From the NCBI GenBank assembly GCA_020747015.1, contig JAGTJM010000016.1:186001-250000 (forward strand): DNA of 64,000 nucleotides. The letters run 5' to 3'. Origin of the DNA: Pyrenochaeta sp. MPI-SDFR-AT-0127. Its lineage: Eukaryota > Ascomycota > Dothideomycetes > Pleosporales > Cucurbitariaceae. Positions 1-11,886 of this stretch are shown here, piece by piece. A program made the position numbers and the translations under genes. The notes under the pieces were generated by a model that saw only the letters and a list, made by a program, of their open reading frames with translations, was not told where the DNA came from and ran no database searches. Positions within the stretch are counted from its first letter, which is position 1; the number at the start of each line of letters is the position of its first letter.

Positions 1-861
1 ATTTTGGGTTTAGCCAGAGAATAACAAAACCTGGCTTCGCGCTGTCACAGTATGCAGAGACTTGCCATCACCTAATGCAAGACCTTGGATATGACAAATA
101 CACAACTCAGGGGGGAGATTGGGGTTATTACATAACTCGCATAATGGGCGTCCTCTATCCATCTCATGTTCTTGCTAGCCATATCAACATGATTCGTGCC
201 TCGCCTCCAACCTTCACCTCTCAACCAGCTTTAGCTCTCCAGCATGCCCTGACTCCATACACGGAGGCCGAATCGAATGGGATCAAGCGATCAGACTGGT
301 TTATCAACGAGGGCCAAGCATATCGCATCTTGCAATCGACGAGGCCGCAGACGATCTCTTATGCCTTTGCTGACAGTCCTGTAACACTGCTTGCCTGGAT
401 CTACGAGAAGCTAGTTAACTGGACGGACGACTACCCTTGGACGGATGATGAAATCTTAACATGGATCAGCGTCTACTGGTTCAGCACTGCTGGGCCAAAT
501 GCGCACGTGAGGATATATTACGAGGCGCAACACAACCCTACAGATCAGGTTCCAAGCAGAGATCGAGCAGCTCAGTGGGTCGATCGTGTGAAGCTAGCCC
601 TAGCCTATTTCCCAAAAGAGCTGAGTGTCGTCCCGAGAACCTGGGGGAAAACTTTAGGCAAGTGTTTGAGCTTTATATTTCCAGGGAACGAAGCATATTA
701 ATGAACGCACAGGCCCTGTTGTTCAAGTGTCCGATAACGATAAAGGAGGCCATTTTGCTGCCTGGGAAAGACCCGATGTTATCGCTGGTGACTTGCAGAA
801 GATGTTCGGGAAGGGTGGTCCATGCTACAAAATCGTACCTGACAAATCTGGGTATTCATAA
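1..861 (+). CDS. Epoxide hydrolase (alpha/beta-hydrolase, EHN type), 5'-truncated by window edge
   Basis: The frame is open from base 3. It runs through a KPGF stretch and an LGY...QGGDWG segment, whose Asp in GGDWG is the expected nucleophile of the epoxide hydrolase family. The C-terminal DKGGHFAAWERP segment supplies the catalytic His. The two parts are joined by a 55-nt intron at 658-712 that begins GCAAGT instead of GT and ends in CAG; splicing restores frame exactly (Gly split 1/2) and leads to a TAA at 859-861. The family opens epoxides by water addition; the substrate cannot be told. The N-terminal EHN part lies outside the window. A microsomal-type or detoxifying hydrolase is most likely. 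It faces the membrane-protein gene downstream, 3' to 3'. Confidence 0.85.
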
Positions 862-1208
862 ACCACTTCCGACATCTGGAAGCTTGAATCTGATATTTGG
901 CGGTGTCTGACAAGGAATATATGTGATCTTTTCAGTTCCGGAATGCCATCAGTGTTGATGCTGAGTCATTATCCGTCTCACGCAAGTTTGTGTTTTCGTT
1001 ACGAAGAATTCTCGGCTCTACAATTCGGTGGTGAGGCGGGCTTGTCCTGGCCATCTTCTCTCGATCGGATGCCATTTTGAGTGTTAGTCAGCGCCATCTC
1101 GCTGGTAGATGACAATGATCGTACCAAGTCCTTTTCTGCCACGGCGCCAGAGGATCCGAAAGTGAGCCAGTGAATTATTAAAGCATCCCAAAAAACTGCA
1201 TCTGTTAG
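862..1208. other. Intergenic spacer between convergent 3' ends
   Basis: No reading frame with recognisable coding character is seen. It should hold the 3' UTRs of the epoxide hydrolase gene and of the opposing membrane-protein gene. Confidence 0.5.
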
Positions 1209-2572
1209 TCATGTATCTTCACGCCCATGGATGGGTAATCTACCATCGAGCAAACACAATGTGAGGCACAACATGCCTAGCTCTTCTCCCCGAGTAACAA
1301 CGAACTGGATCATGTTGGCTGCCATCGGGACCTCGATCAATAAGCTCCCAATGATGCTTTTCCACAACAATACCCTGATGCTCCGCTGGATAGGCGTCTC
1401 ATCTCTAGATTTGGGTTCCGAAAGGTTTTTTGTATTCGGTGTGTTGCTCAGCATGCCAGATATATTGGAAATGCTAGAGAATCTCACGACCGGCCGCAGG
1501 AGGTAAAAGAAAACGCTTGTGAGTACCAAGTCAGTGAAGAAGTTGACCACGGTAAAAGGAATCGAAACGATTCCACGAATTCCGAAGTGACATCGACCAT
1601 CTGGCTCGCGCATCTCTGTGACATTGTTGATGTATGAATTGATCGTGACTGCGCTGTACATTACTATTACCATAGTCATGCAGCAGATGTATATCTTGTC
1701 GTTTCTTCTGTTCACAAAAGGTGCTCGCACCACGTGAATGCGTTCGACAAGGTATATATATCTACTAGGTTGTCAGTATGATACTCTTCGACAAATTGTA
1801 TTGCAGGCTTACATGATGGCCTTGATAGAAGTATAGAACATTAGGCATACCCACGTTCCCGCAAAACAGAGTGCGTAATTATGTAGCCCTTGTCCTGCTA
1901 CCATCACAGCAGATATCATGATAAACATTAGGACCAGGATGTAGAGTGCGAGAAGCAGTATACGCATAATGTTACGCTTCATGAAGCTGCGTTTGAGCTG
2001 GTTGAACCGAGAACCTAGAAGCAGTGTTAGATATTGAACAGGCAAGAATTTTGTGATGGTATCGTAGCGGAAACATTAATCCTCTTTTGCACTGCGACTT
2101 GAACCCACAGAGTACATTGAGGACAAGCAGGCTACCCAATGCATTACCGGACAATAAGCGCCTTCGCCACTAAACGAATGAGAGGGTAAAAGATAAAGAC
2201 ACACCAAGTAGTAACGAAAGTACGATCGTGCAAGACAATGATAACATTGTAAAGATTGTACGATCCGTGGCAGGTTCGCCCATGTCCATGCGAAGCTGAT
2301 CTTCTCGAGTACCTACCCTCTGCATCAAATCTGTCAATGGTGCTGCTTGAGCCACAAACCTGCTCATCAGCGACACGCCCACGAGGTGCTTCATCTTAAA
2401 AAGTAACAGGTTACCCGGTCCACGAGTTCTTCTGAGTGTCGTACGAACGTTAGTCAAAGCGAAAGAAACATTATCCGGTGCGCCTATGCCTTCTTGACCG
2501 TCAATTCTCCCTTGACACCTTGACTTTATTCAGTGAGCCTGGGCCTTGCTTTGTGATCCAGAGCGCCGCCAT
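1209..2572 (-). pseudogene. Multi-pass membrane protein gene with two apparent frameshifts
   Basis: The first ATG is at 2572. The product looks like a fungal polytopic membrane protein of unknown function: a GRIDGQEG...SFALTNVR N-terminus, then hydrophobic segments, a GSRFNQLKRSFMKRNIMRI segment and a YLVERIHVVRAPF segment. One intron is clear: 1765-1812, with a GTAAGC donor and a CTAG acceptor, and it keeps frame. Two breaks are not explained by introns. Near 2510-2520 the ATG frame ends within a few codons while the family-like frame starts one base out of register, and TGA blocks that frame upstream. Near 2046 the frame ending HHKIL runs out and the frame starting PVQYLTLL begins one base later, with no AG available. 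Each break is cured by removing one base. A further intron near 2160-2200 (GTGTGT donor) is likely. Either the gene is decaying or the assembly has indels. No function is assigned. Confidence 0.5.
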
Positions 2573-3662
2573 CGTGGCGCCCTCAGCGTACTAAATGTTG
2601 ATGCGTTTGAGACCGTTTTTCAGCCAGGGTTTTTGAGTTGACGCTAAGAGTACGGAGTATACACCGACTGGATCAGCTCCCCCGAAGTTTTTGTGCCGAA
2701 CAGCCATGCATGATGCGTGCCAAATCTTCTCGTATATCTCTTCGCGAAGGGTAGGTTTGGCGAAGGAGAAGAATGAGATGTGGTGGCGGACAACACATGA
2801 TGTCGTAAAACCACACCGCATTCTCTCACTATGCCGAGAAAGCCCCTTCGACTTTGAACAAGCTCTGTTCCAGATCTTCCACATGGCGGATCCATCCTGC
2901 TAAACGTCTTGGCAAACTCCCATCAATCACTTCGTGCATGTCACCACAATCATTGGATCGGGACATACTGTTGCAGTGCTCCTGGTTGAATTGCTCAAAG
3001 ACCGATGGAGCAAAAAGAAGAACGATCGTGGCGATTCGATATAATTAGAAAAGTGTTGCCAAAATTGTTTCCTTGGTAAATGAATCGGGATCTTGGGTAG
3101 CATGCTAAGATCCAAGATATCGTTGAATGCTGTGGTGTTTCTAATTTCCCATCCCTGGTCTTGAGTTGGCCTAAGTTGAGGTTGAATAGCCGCAGAACAT
3201 GATTGAAACGCTCGGTAAATACAGTGACAGATTGAGTTGCACAGGCATTGGTGTTTATATACGTGACTGGCGGCAACCCAAACTATATATACATGGCCAA
3301 TGGTGGTTTCAGCGAATATCACATCAGCGGAGTGCATGATTGGTTAAGAGGCTGAGACAATCGAGGAAATGGTCAAATGGTGTTTAGGATTTCTTCTTGC
3401 TCTAAAGGAAATGAAAATTGGATATTGCCGTCCATTAACATCCAAAGACAGTGAAGGCTCAGGCCAGAAATTAGCGAGCCAATCAAATAACGTCACCTTT
3501 GACCCACCATTTTTCCCTCTCTAGTCTGACCTACCGTGACTCCTCCACAGTGCAACTTCAAAGTCAGTAACTGTATGACGATTCGCACTAGAAATGCCCA
3601 TACCAGACTGAGGGATCGAACCAAGCTTTTCATGCTCTCCAAAGCATAACTTTGCTCACATC
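2573..3662. other. Intergenic region upstream of TRM11
   Basis: About 1.1 kb. Short open frames exist on both strands, but none shows a domain, a plausible start with introns, or continuity with neighbours. I see only the divergent promoters of the membrane-protein gene and TRM11. Confidence 0.5.
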
Positions 3663-5232
3663 ATGCCAGCATATCTCGTTAGGTTCGCACAAACGCACGA
3701 GAGCTTCCGAAAAGTCGAACTTCAGGCTTTAGCTGATATTGCTGGAGTGAGGCTAAATGTTTTGAAGTATGAAGAAGATGTAGGTTCCCCTAAATTGCCT
3801 TTCCTTACTGTGCTTCAGCTGTCCGCCCGCCTACAGCTCCTTCCTCATCTATGGTCACCTTTGGGTCTGCGAGCCACTCTCTTCTTCTTCGCGCAGCTCA
3901 TGATCCTCATAGTCACCATACTGTATTGTAAGCTTGCCGTCCGACTATGCGGCACGGAAAGTCATTACTCGCAGCATGCTAGCCCAAGGCATCTACGCAC
4001 TATGGGGCCAAGGTCCCACCTATGACGCCCTTCACAGCTCAGTCCGCGAACACTCCGCTTCGGAATGGGAACAGTACAAGACTGCATCATTTCGATTCAC
4101 TGTTGAAGGCTACCAAGGCGGGAAGTCGGCAGCTGATCAACGCTCCATTATCGACAGCTTCGCCTACCTTGGGTTCGGCGGGCCACCCAAAATGCGAGAC
4201 CCCGATGTCGCTTTCCGTGTTTTCGAAGACTATGACCTCAACGTATCCGAACCAAAGTACTTCTATTTTGGTCGCTATATTGCGGAGTCATGTCGGAATG
4301 AGGCGAAGCGAACGTACGACCTAAAGAAAAGACACTACATCAGCACTACATCCATGGACGCCGAGCTTACACTTTTAACTGCTAATATTGCACACGTAGC
4401 GCCTGGAAAGTTGTTTTATGACCCATTCATGGGGACAGGGGGCTTTCCAATTGCGTGTGCACATTTTGGAGCAGTTGTGTTTGGCAGCGACATTGATGGT
4501 CGTACCATTCGAGGCCTAGGAGGAAGCGCGAGAAGAGGACAAACGGGCAAAATGGACGTTGTTGGCAACTTCAAGCAATATGGCCTGGAGCCAAACTACT
4601 TAGGCAGCTTCGTTTCTGATCTCACCAACACTCCACTGAGAATATTACCCCACGACCAGGACTTTACTCGAGGCTATCTTGACGGCATTGTCTGTGATCC
4701 CCCCTATGGCATCCGTGAAGGTCTCAAAGTTCTTGGATCTCGACAACAGCTTCTCGATTCAGAAAGACAATCACATCAAGACCAGTATCAGCAACCTGGA
4801 TATATCCCACCCAAGCGACCGTACTCTTTTACAGCGCTTCTAGATGATATACTTGCCTTCGCAGTCGCGACCCTAGTTGAAGATGGTCGACTTAGTATGT
4901 GGATGCCGACCGCAAATGACGAGGATATCGAACTAATCATACCATCCCATCCGTGCCTTGAGCTTCAGTCCGTCTGTGTCCAAGCATTCAATAAGTGGTC
5001 ACGAAGACTACTGACCTACAGGCGACTGCGGGTGACTGAAGTACCTAAGGGTGCATTAAAGGCCGCCAAAAAAGACTACGAGAAAGGCACAAGAGCTAGC
5101 GATTTGAATGACTTCCGCAGGAAGTACTTTCAAGGTTTCAAAGAATTCGAGAGCATGAAGAAAGAATTCGTACGAATGAAAATGGAACCGGCCAAAGATG
5201 GAGGCACACCTAAGGCGGGCGAGGAGGCGTAA
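3663..5232 (+). CDS. TRM11: tRNA (guanine(10)-N2)-methyltransferase, catalytic subunit Trm11
   Basis: Coding sequence joins 3663-3779 and 3913-5232, giving 478 aa. The 133-nt intron was placed because the N-terminal exon ends ...KYEED and the next family block (SPYCIVSLPSDYAARK) becomes in-frame only with the acceptor at 3911-3912. The N-terminal region resembles the THUMP-like domain of Trm11. The methyltransferase half shows the S-adenosylmethionine motif DPFMGTGG at about residue 209 and the catalytic DPPYG at about residue 300. Trm11 pairs with Trm112 to make m2G10 in cytosolic tRNAs. Length matches the family. The C-terminal tail is Lys/Glu-rich. It is convergent with the nitroreductase gene, 88 bp away. 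Confidence is high. Confidence 0.93.
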
Positions 5233-5320
5233 AGAAGTGAAGATCTTACAGGAGGATCAGCAGCAACAACAACATTCAGGGCACTTGGGTTTTCAAACGT
5301 TCATATCAAGTCGCACGTCA

Positions 5321-6017
5321 TCAATTCGCATATTCTCCGTTCCCTCCATACGTTCTTAGCGCTGCCTCCAAGTGCGTCCTGGCCGGCTCTTCCATCGCAC
5401 CTGCCATGCAGTCCCCAAACACCAATTGGCATTTCAGCTTCCATTCATCAGGCACATTATACGTCTCCTTGACCCACGGTGTGATGCCTGGGTTGTAGTG
5501 TTGGAGATTGCATCCTAAGCCTTCAGCCGCAAGCGCCGTCCATACAGTGAACTGGACTATGCCAGACGCGTGCTCTTCGGCCTCTGGACCATGCTCAAGG
5601 AGAGTCCTGAAATGAGGAGGGAGGAGGGTATAGGCGCTTTGATCATCGAAGAAGAGAACCTTGACAAGTTAGTCAAGTGCTGCCGTGCACGCGATATCTC
5701 AGGCCCAGACTTAGCTGGTCACTTACTGTACCATATGCGGCTCTAAAAATCCCAATTCTCGGCACCAAAAGGTCTTGCAACTCTGCCGGTGCAACTTTCG
5801 GCGTCACTTCTGCGGCATGATCCCATAGTTTAGTGTGCTCTTCGCCGAACAGAATGATGCAGCGGCAGGTACGAACATTGAACGCTGAGGGGCAGTACTT
5901 GAGTGCCTGATGGACGATCTCAGTTATTCTAGATTGAGGAACGCGTGAAGTATTGGCCAGTGTATATATTGTACGCCTGTTAATGACAGCGTCAAAGAAC
6001 GGGGTTGTGGATGCCAT
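5321..6017 (-). CDS. Nitroreductase-family oxidoreductase (fungal HBN1-like)
   Basis: Exons are 5727-6017 and 5321-5659; the 67-nt intron starts GTAAGT and ends CAAG, phase 0, giving 209 aa. The start is ATG at 6017 (MASTTPFF). The sequence opens with FFDAVINRRTIY, the usual FMN-contacting Arg stretch of small fungal nitroreductases. It continues through HQALKYCPSAFNVR and, in exon 2, ASGIVQFTVWTALAAEGLGCNLQHYNP, typical of the NfsB/HBN1 fold. These enzymes use FMN and NAD(P)H and act on nitro or quinone-like compounds and in lipid-signal or oxidative stress responses; the real substrate is unknown. Length agrees with fungal members, about 200 aa. Confidence 0.88.
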
Positions 6018-7498
6018 GTCTGCGGTAATGTTTGTGTATGAATGTTGCAGGCACAAAAGTCAAAGTGAAAGGTAATCTTTGTGACATTTTGAAGTTGTTT
6101 AGACAGGAGATCGGTACAATTGTTGCCCGAGAATATTACCAAGCTTTCGTTGATGGGACTGTCACCCCATTATCGTAATCCTTCATGCAAGTAAGCTTAC
6201 TCCACACAGTATGTATACTCGTTGTAAATCCAAGACAAGGTGAAATAAGACCTGTTGCAGCCTTTCTCGTCAGCTGGACTGCCAGACCATTTAACGGGCG
6301 CTAAAAGCTCAACGCCTCTCAGGTCTAAATCTAAGTCACTTTGGGGGCAGACAATCATCCAAGGCAGGGCGAAAGAACTCGGCCTTCGAGAGCTAGGAGT
6401 AGGATGAGTGTTCTTCACTCAACTCTAGAAATACCACGCCACAGTATCTGTACTTCGTTGTCACCAATGAGTCCACGTTATAGTGACGATGATGGTAAGC
6501 AGTACCAAGGTATTCAGCATTCGGTAAATGATATGCAACCCAGTGCGTAGGGGAAGCCCTTGTTCAAATCCTCGCCAGAGACTTCCACCCTAATCTCACT
6601 TGACATCATATAGAGCAAAACTATACTTTCCTCACTAGATATGCAACGATCACGTATGATCGGACTTGGCATCATCATAGCCTCGGATGGCCATCGTCTG
6701 CTCAGAGCCAGAATATCTACTCTCTTCCTTCTTCTCGAAGTTTTGTTACTCCATCGCCCTCGCCTCAATTCTCCTCATGAATAGTTTTGCCGCTGAACTG
6801 CTCAGTGGTACACTTTTGCGTGTTGATGATCTTGTCTTCAATCGTTTGTTCTAAATTTGTCGTTCCGAGCCCTTTCCAGTATCCTGATTGTGTACTTTAG
6901 TTAATAATGCCAACTGCATACCCAAGGGGGAAGAATGCTGAGAAGAGAGCACATGATGTGAGGATATCGTCGCCAGAGGTCTGTATAGCCATCTGTCAAG
7001 GGATGGAGGCGAGGACCTTGTCATTGTAACACCCAAGGATGGCTCTGACAAATGATGCTGGTAGGAGATGGATACACATTGAATGTGGGCCTGTATAGTA
7101 AGGGAGGGTAGTACATCTACCAGCGGACGAAGTTGGTAATGGTCCATTCATTGATTCTCTACAATAGTATATACAGTCGCAGCTCGAAAACTATTTATAC
7201 CCAATCAGACCCGGTAGTTGTGTAAGGATCAACTTAAGAGCTTGTAGTTGGGGAAGTGATGGTGGTCCAGCGGGGAAGCTGCGGCGAATGTTCGTGACAA
7301 TGGTCTGTGCTCATTTCCGAGTGGTGAACATTTTGGAGGACGAGCATGAATCGAACTGATCACGTCGACGCTCACCTCTTGCGGATCATGCATTGCTTGC
7401 CCTGGTACAGACTGGTAGAAGCGGTTTTATCAGATCAATAGCCAGAACTTGTCATTGTTCCGTGCAATCGTCTGAGGTGAGCAGGCGCATCTCTTCCG
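6018..7498. other. Intergenic region, no gene recognised
   Basis: About 1.5 kb between two divergently transcribed genes, so it contains two promoters. Several 60-100-codon open frames occur, but none has coding character or a recognisable domain. No tRNA was seen by eye. Confidence 0.5.
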
Positions 7499-9394
7499 AT
7501 GTCTTTCCTCCGACCGACGTGCGCTGCACTCACCCGGCGACTGTGTACCGTACAACCGCTCTCTGAACTTGCCTCGCGGTCTTCAACACTATCTCTACTA
7601 CAATCACACCGATCGCCGCGACTATCATGCCGATCCTTCTCCCATACGCCTCGCTTCTCCGCCAAAGTCATCGACCCACCACAGAACTCTACCAATCCAA
7701 AGCATCCCAAGCGCACAGTTCGGATAGGACCGCTACCAGAGGGACGAGTTGATGACGGAACAATTTCGCGCATATTTGGACGAAAACTGTCGCCCTTGGA
7801 CGGCAACAATGTCTTGCGAATACTGCATCACCGCCGCACCGCTGGCTCACTGGCCGACTATGGCGTAGACAATCTAGGGAAACAATATACACATGTAAAC
7901 CAAGACCTGGCTGTAAAAGGTTTAGAGTGGTTACGAGAGAAGTATCCTATAGATGAGGCGCGAGCAGCACAGGAATGGGCAGAAAAGGAAGCAAATCGGA
8001 TATCATACGAGCTATGGCTAGCGGACCCAGAAACGGAGTCGAAATACAAGGACCCTGCCCGCGCATTCCGCGAGCAAATGGAGAAAGAAGAGCAAGAAAG
8101 GCAACAGCAAGAGCTCGATGACCAGAAGATTGGTATTCTGCACGTTGGCAAATCGCAATTCGAGCGCAACATAGAGGAGAAACGGAAGCAACGTTTAGAA
8201 GAAATTACAAGGATAGCAGAGGAAAAGGAAGAGAGGGAAAGAGACATGGAGGTCAAGCTTGCAAGTGGCGAGTGGGTGCGGACTCCGACTGGCACGCAGC
8301 TCATGAAACCAGGACAGACGACGTATGTGGATGTTTTCGGGCGGGAACAAGTCAGCAGGCGGAAAGAGGAAATGGAAAAGTATGCCAAAGCATCTGCTGT
8401 AACGAGTGCAAAGACGCCCGAGGAGCTGCTGGCGGAGACTACATTGGTGAGTTGACACTCGATAACCCTCCCACGACTCTATTTAACTTCAACACTTTCA
8501 AAGCTCGTGACAGCTAATGTCTGACCACATCAATAGGCCCAACGCCTCTACCCAATGTCTGCCTTCGTCCTCCTCGTTGTACTCGCTTCCTACGGCTTCG
8601 CGCACTACTACCTCCCTCCGTCCCCCTCTTATAGAGTCTTCCCAGACCTCTCCTTTACAACTGCTACCATAGGCGCCATCATAGCCATAAATGCTGCAGT
8701 CGCGATAGCATGGCGAATCATGCCACTCTGGCCCATCATGACGCGGTTCTTTATGCACGTTCCCGGGTACCCACGTGCCGTTCAGGCAGTGGGCAATGTA
8801 TTCAGCCATGTACAGTACGAGCATTTCTTGGCGAACATGATGATGCTCTGCCTCGTAGGCCCTGTATGTCACGACCTCGTCGGACGTGGCACATTCCTCG
8901 GCACATATATCTCTGCTGGCGCGGTCGGCACTCTGTTCTCCCTGTATTGGGCAAATCTCGGCAGGGGAAACATTACAGCTCACTCAGTCGGCGCTTCGGC
9001 AGCTATATGGGGCATTGCAGCACTATACTGCCTGCTTACAGATCAGGAACAGATTAAAATTCCCTTCTTCAAAGACAAGGAAGTTGCTTTCTGGCCAAAG
9101 ATGCTGTTTGTAGCGTTTGTGCTGTTCGAAATACAGACGGCGTTGAGGAGGAAGGTCTCGACTATGGATCACGCAAGTCATTTTGGTGGAATGTTTGTCG
9201 GCATCAGCACTGCTGGATACCTGCGAGCGACCGGGTTTCACGAGAAGAAGCTTGGTCTGACGAATGGGGGTGGGATTGGAGCTGATAGTGTGCAAAGCAG
9301 AGCGGGCACGGATGGGAAGACTGTGGATGTTGGTGCCATTGCTGCGCAGCAGGTTCAGGAAGTTAAAGACAGCTTAACGAAGGGTTCAAAATAG
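7499..9394 (+). CDS. Mitochondrial rhomboid-family serine protease (Pcp1/PARL-like)
   Basis: Coding sequence joins 7499-8446 and 8537-9394, 601 aa; the 90-nt intron starts GTGAGT and ends ATAG. The N-terminus is Arg/Ser-rich with no acids, as in a mitochondrial presequence. Residues about 180-280 form a highly charged Glu/Arg/Lys/Gln coiled coil. The second exon holds six or so hydrophobic segments. The catalytic Ser lies in VGASAAIWG (about residue 470) and the catalytic His in HASHFGG (about residue 531), the rhomboid dyad. HVQYEHFLANMMML is the expected loop-1/TM2 segment. The usual GxSG is here GASA. Pcp1/PARL proteases cut membrane anchors in the inner mitochondrial membrane. It is longer than yeast Pcp1 because of the charged N-terminal half. 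Confidence 0.87.
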
Positions 9395-9517
9395 ATTCGT
9401 ATGTAAGACCAAACCGCGGAGATGCGGCTCCTGTATAACATACTTGTAACCACTTAGGCCTGGGGTGCTTGTGGATATCGTACCTCGTTGTAGATAAATA
9501 TACACACGTTCTTACAT

Positions 9518-11050
9518 TCAACTTGCTCCCTGTGTCTTCATCAAAACGCCCATATTCATACCTATAATCAGCTTCACCAAATCCCAATCCCCATTTTCGC
9601 CAACGCAGTCCATGACCACAACACCTGTGCTTCCATCACCAGTCTTTGCTCTCCCAACTCCAGCTACCTCAATTTCGCCCTTGCTATTTAAGACCGTCTC
9701 ATCTGAATACCGCGGCTTAGCTGCTGGTTGTTCTAAATGGTGACCCGCACAAATCCACTCTTCCATGCCTCTATTCACAATCTTGGCAATGTTCTGCGGC
9801 CAACACGCCCTCTTCCAGAAATTGCTTCCAGAGAGGAAGTTGAGGTACAGCGGGCCCGGCGGCACCGGATTTGCAGCATCCGTATTGATGCCGGGGATAT
9901 GATGCGTGCACTCGGCAGCGCGCACGAGATGTTCGTTGCAATGCTGGACCTTGGTGGGGATCACCTCGGGGACAAGGACTTCGCAGAAATCCTGGAGGCA
10001 GAAGGTGGATGCGTGTTGGGGGAAGAGAGCGTGGGTGGCGTTGTACGGCCATGCTGTTGCGTCGAGACCGATGGGCTTGGATCCTGGTGCTGTGTTGTAT
10101 CTGCGTACGAGGACTAGCTTACCGCGCACGCCACCTAGGTATGGGAGTGTAGAGCCGGTGTGCCATTTAGATGCGTGAGGTTTGATATAGTGGTCCTCGA
10201 GGATTCGGGCGATGTGTTCGTCTGTAGCGCTGCCTACGCCTTCTCTTTTCAGAGATATGAGGATAGTCTCACCAGGGTTTGTCTCCAAGAAATCGTAGCA
10301 GATTTGCAAGACCGGCTCGAAGTGTTTCGGCCATGTGAGGCTGACGGGGAAGGCGCCGTGAACAAGGTGAAAGTCCTTCTTGGTTATGTCTGTAGCATGG
10401 ACAGGCTGCACGCGTATGTCGAGGAAGCGGATACCATGTTCTAGCTGCGATTTCACATCGACAACTTGGCATTGGACGGAAGGTAAGGCGCGGTAGTGGG
10501 TATGTGAGTTATGTGTACCTGGTATGCTGAGCGCCGAGAGAGGTAGGATGTCTGGCAATACGGACATCCATCGCTTATCACTGAGAAGATGATTGGTATG
10601 GATTGTCAGGTGTGGTGTTGGTTTTGAAGGGTGGAATAGTGCCGTGTAACTTGTTGATGGATTTGGTGATAATGGAATAAAGGACTGTGTGGACTTTTGC
10701 GTGTAAGAAGGGTTGGTGTCAATGCGGTGGCGCTCGTTTCCCGATGCTTCGATCGTCAGACGTACTGTTGTACTAGACAGCATGGAGGCATTTTCATTGT
10801 GTCCTCCTCTTGCGTGACTTAGGGTATACGACTCGAACGGTACCAGCGTAACGTCTATGTCTTGGTGATTAAAGCTTTGGGCATGCTCTCCAAGTTGGGG
10901 TGATGTAGGAAGTGCAGACGTGTTATTTTTAGAGCTGAAAAAATATCCGCTGGCCTTGGACTGTAGTGAATTCGGATCCTCGAACCGCTCGACTCTGATA
11001 ATCCGAACTTGAGTAGACGTCAGGTTCCGCACCGTCAATGGTACAGCCAT
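9518..11050 (-). CDS. PLC-like phosphodiesterase with PI-PLC X domain
   Basis: An uninterrupted frame of 510 aa from ATG at 11050 (MAVPLTVRNLTST). The frame stays open about 100 codons upstream but without an ATG, so the first ATG is chosen. Residues 1 to about 150 form a beta-rich region starting with the TVRNLTS pattern seen in fungal members. The X domain follows, with the first catalytic His in SIPGTHNSHTHY (about residue 178), the second His in LVHGAFP (about residue 230), and downstream SLKREG and GKLVLVRR blocks. There is no Y, C2 or EF-hand domain, so it belongs to the single-domain bacterial-like PI-PLC group. Likely it cleaves a phosphodiester in a phosphoinositide or glycolipid; the substrate is unproven. 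No signal peptide is visible. Confidence 0.85.
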   Translation of the reverse strand: MAVPLTVRNLTSTQVRIIRVERFEDPNSLQSKASGYFFSSKNNTSALPTSPQLGEHAQSFNHQDIDVTLVPFESYTLSHARGGHNENASMLSSTTVRLTIEASGNERHRIDTNPSYTQKSTQSFIPLSPNPSTSYTALFHPSKPTPHLTIHTNHLLSDKRWMSVLPDILPLSALSIPGTHNSHTHYRALPSVQCQVVDVKSQLEHGIRFLDIRVQPVHATDITKKDFHLVHGAFPVSLTWPKHFEPVLQICYDFLETNPGETILISLKREGVGSATDEHIARILEDHYIKPHASKWHTGSTLPYLGGVRGKLVLVRRYNTAPGSKPIGLDATAWPYNATHALFPQHASTFCLQDFCEVLVPEVIPTKVQHCNEHLVRAAECTHHIPGINTDAANPVPPGPLYLNFLSGSNFWKRACWPQNIAKIVNRGMEEWICAGHHLEQPAAKPRYSDETVLNSKGEIEVAGVGRAKTGDGSTGVVVMDCVGENGDWDLVKLIIGMNMGVLMKTQGAS

Positions 11051-11886
11051 AATTACGAATACAGAGTCTTGCTGTCGGACCAAACAGTGACTAATAGTAA
11101 ACCGACGCTCGAAGGCCAAAGAAGCTATCCCTTTTGTATCAGTGTAGACGATGAGAGTGTGACCCTTAACCTCAAAGGTTGATATCGCAGCAGGTTGTGA
11201 CTTTATCAGGGTCGTTGAGAAATCCGTGTTCAGCTGAAGAAAAGCATAATTACAATCGCCGCAAGTAACACAGAACGCAATAGATGTCGAATAAAAAGGT
11301 CTAATCTTAAATATCTCGATGTAAGTAACAAAATGATGAGGCCGCGTCGTCAGCACTGGTCAACCGTGCGCCGAGGCAACGCTAGCTTGGGAAGACGCGG
11401 CTTGTCCACCACGATATTGGGTCCCACTCACAGATGCATTTGTTATTGAAATGTAGCCCAACACTTGTATCATCATCCGTAGAGTTCATATCATACCAAT
11501 TTTAAGCGCATTACCTTGCATGAGTTGGTCATTATCTCACGAATTAACGTTGCAGGGTGGATTGACTGATGAAGAATAAGAATCAGGGTCAGGCGAACAA
11601 TATCAATTGCAGGTAACTAGAAGCTAGGAGCTCGTGCTACTTCGCTATCCTGCATCTATGAATGGGGCCCCAAAGCACCGATGCTGTTATCATTGGGGCC
11701 CACCAGGGTATCATGCAGCTAACACGATATGAAATGCATGTCCAAGAATGTAAAAACTACCCCAAAAGACGAACAATCCTGTCCTGTCAGGGGAGAAAAC
11801 GCCATAGATGCAACCCTTCCACAATCACTTAAGTGAAGCACGCTTGACGAGATGAATACTCCAACACCGGAAATGCATAGAGAAGG
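11051..11886. other. Intergenic region: PLC promoter and sirtuin 3' UTR
   Basis: Two copies of GGGGCCC occur about 35 bp apart near 11665-11703, flanking a short segment. They could form a hairpin or be an unrecognised protein site. No gene is supported. Confidence 0.4.

Noticed and set aside
7721..7733. CGG-N6-CCG inside the rhomboid coding sequence (TCGGATAGGACCGC)
   Set aside because: Lacks the right flanking A and lies in an exon; expected by chance at this low stringency.
11051..11356. 102-codon N-terminal extension of the PLC-like protein
   Set aside because: It has no ATG and the family-like start TVRNLTST follows the internal ATG directly.
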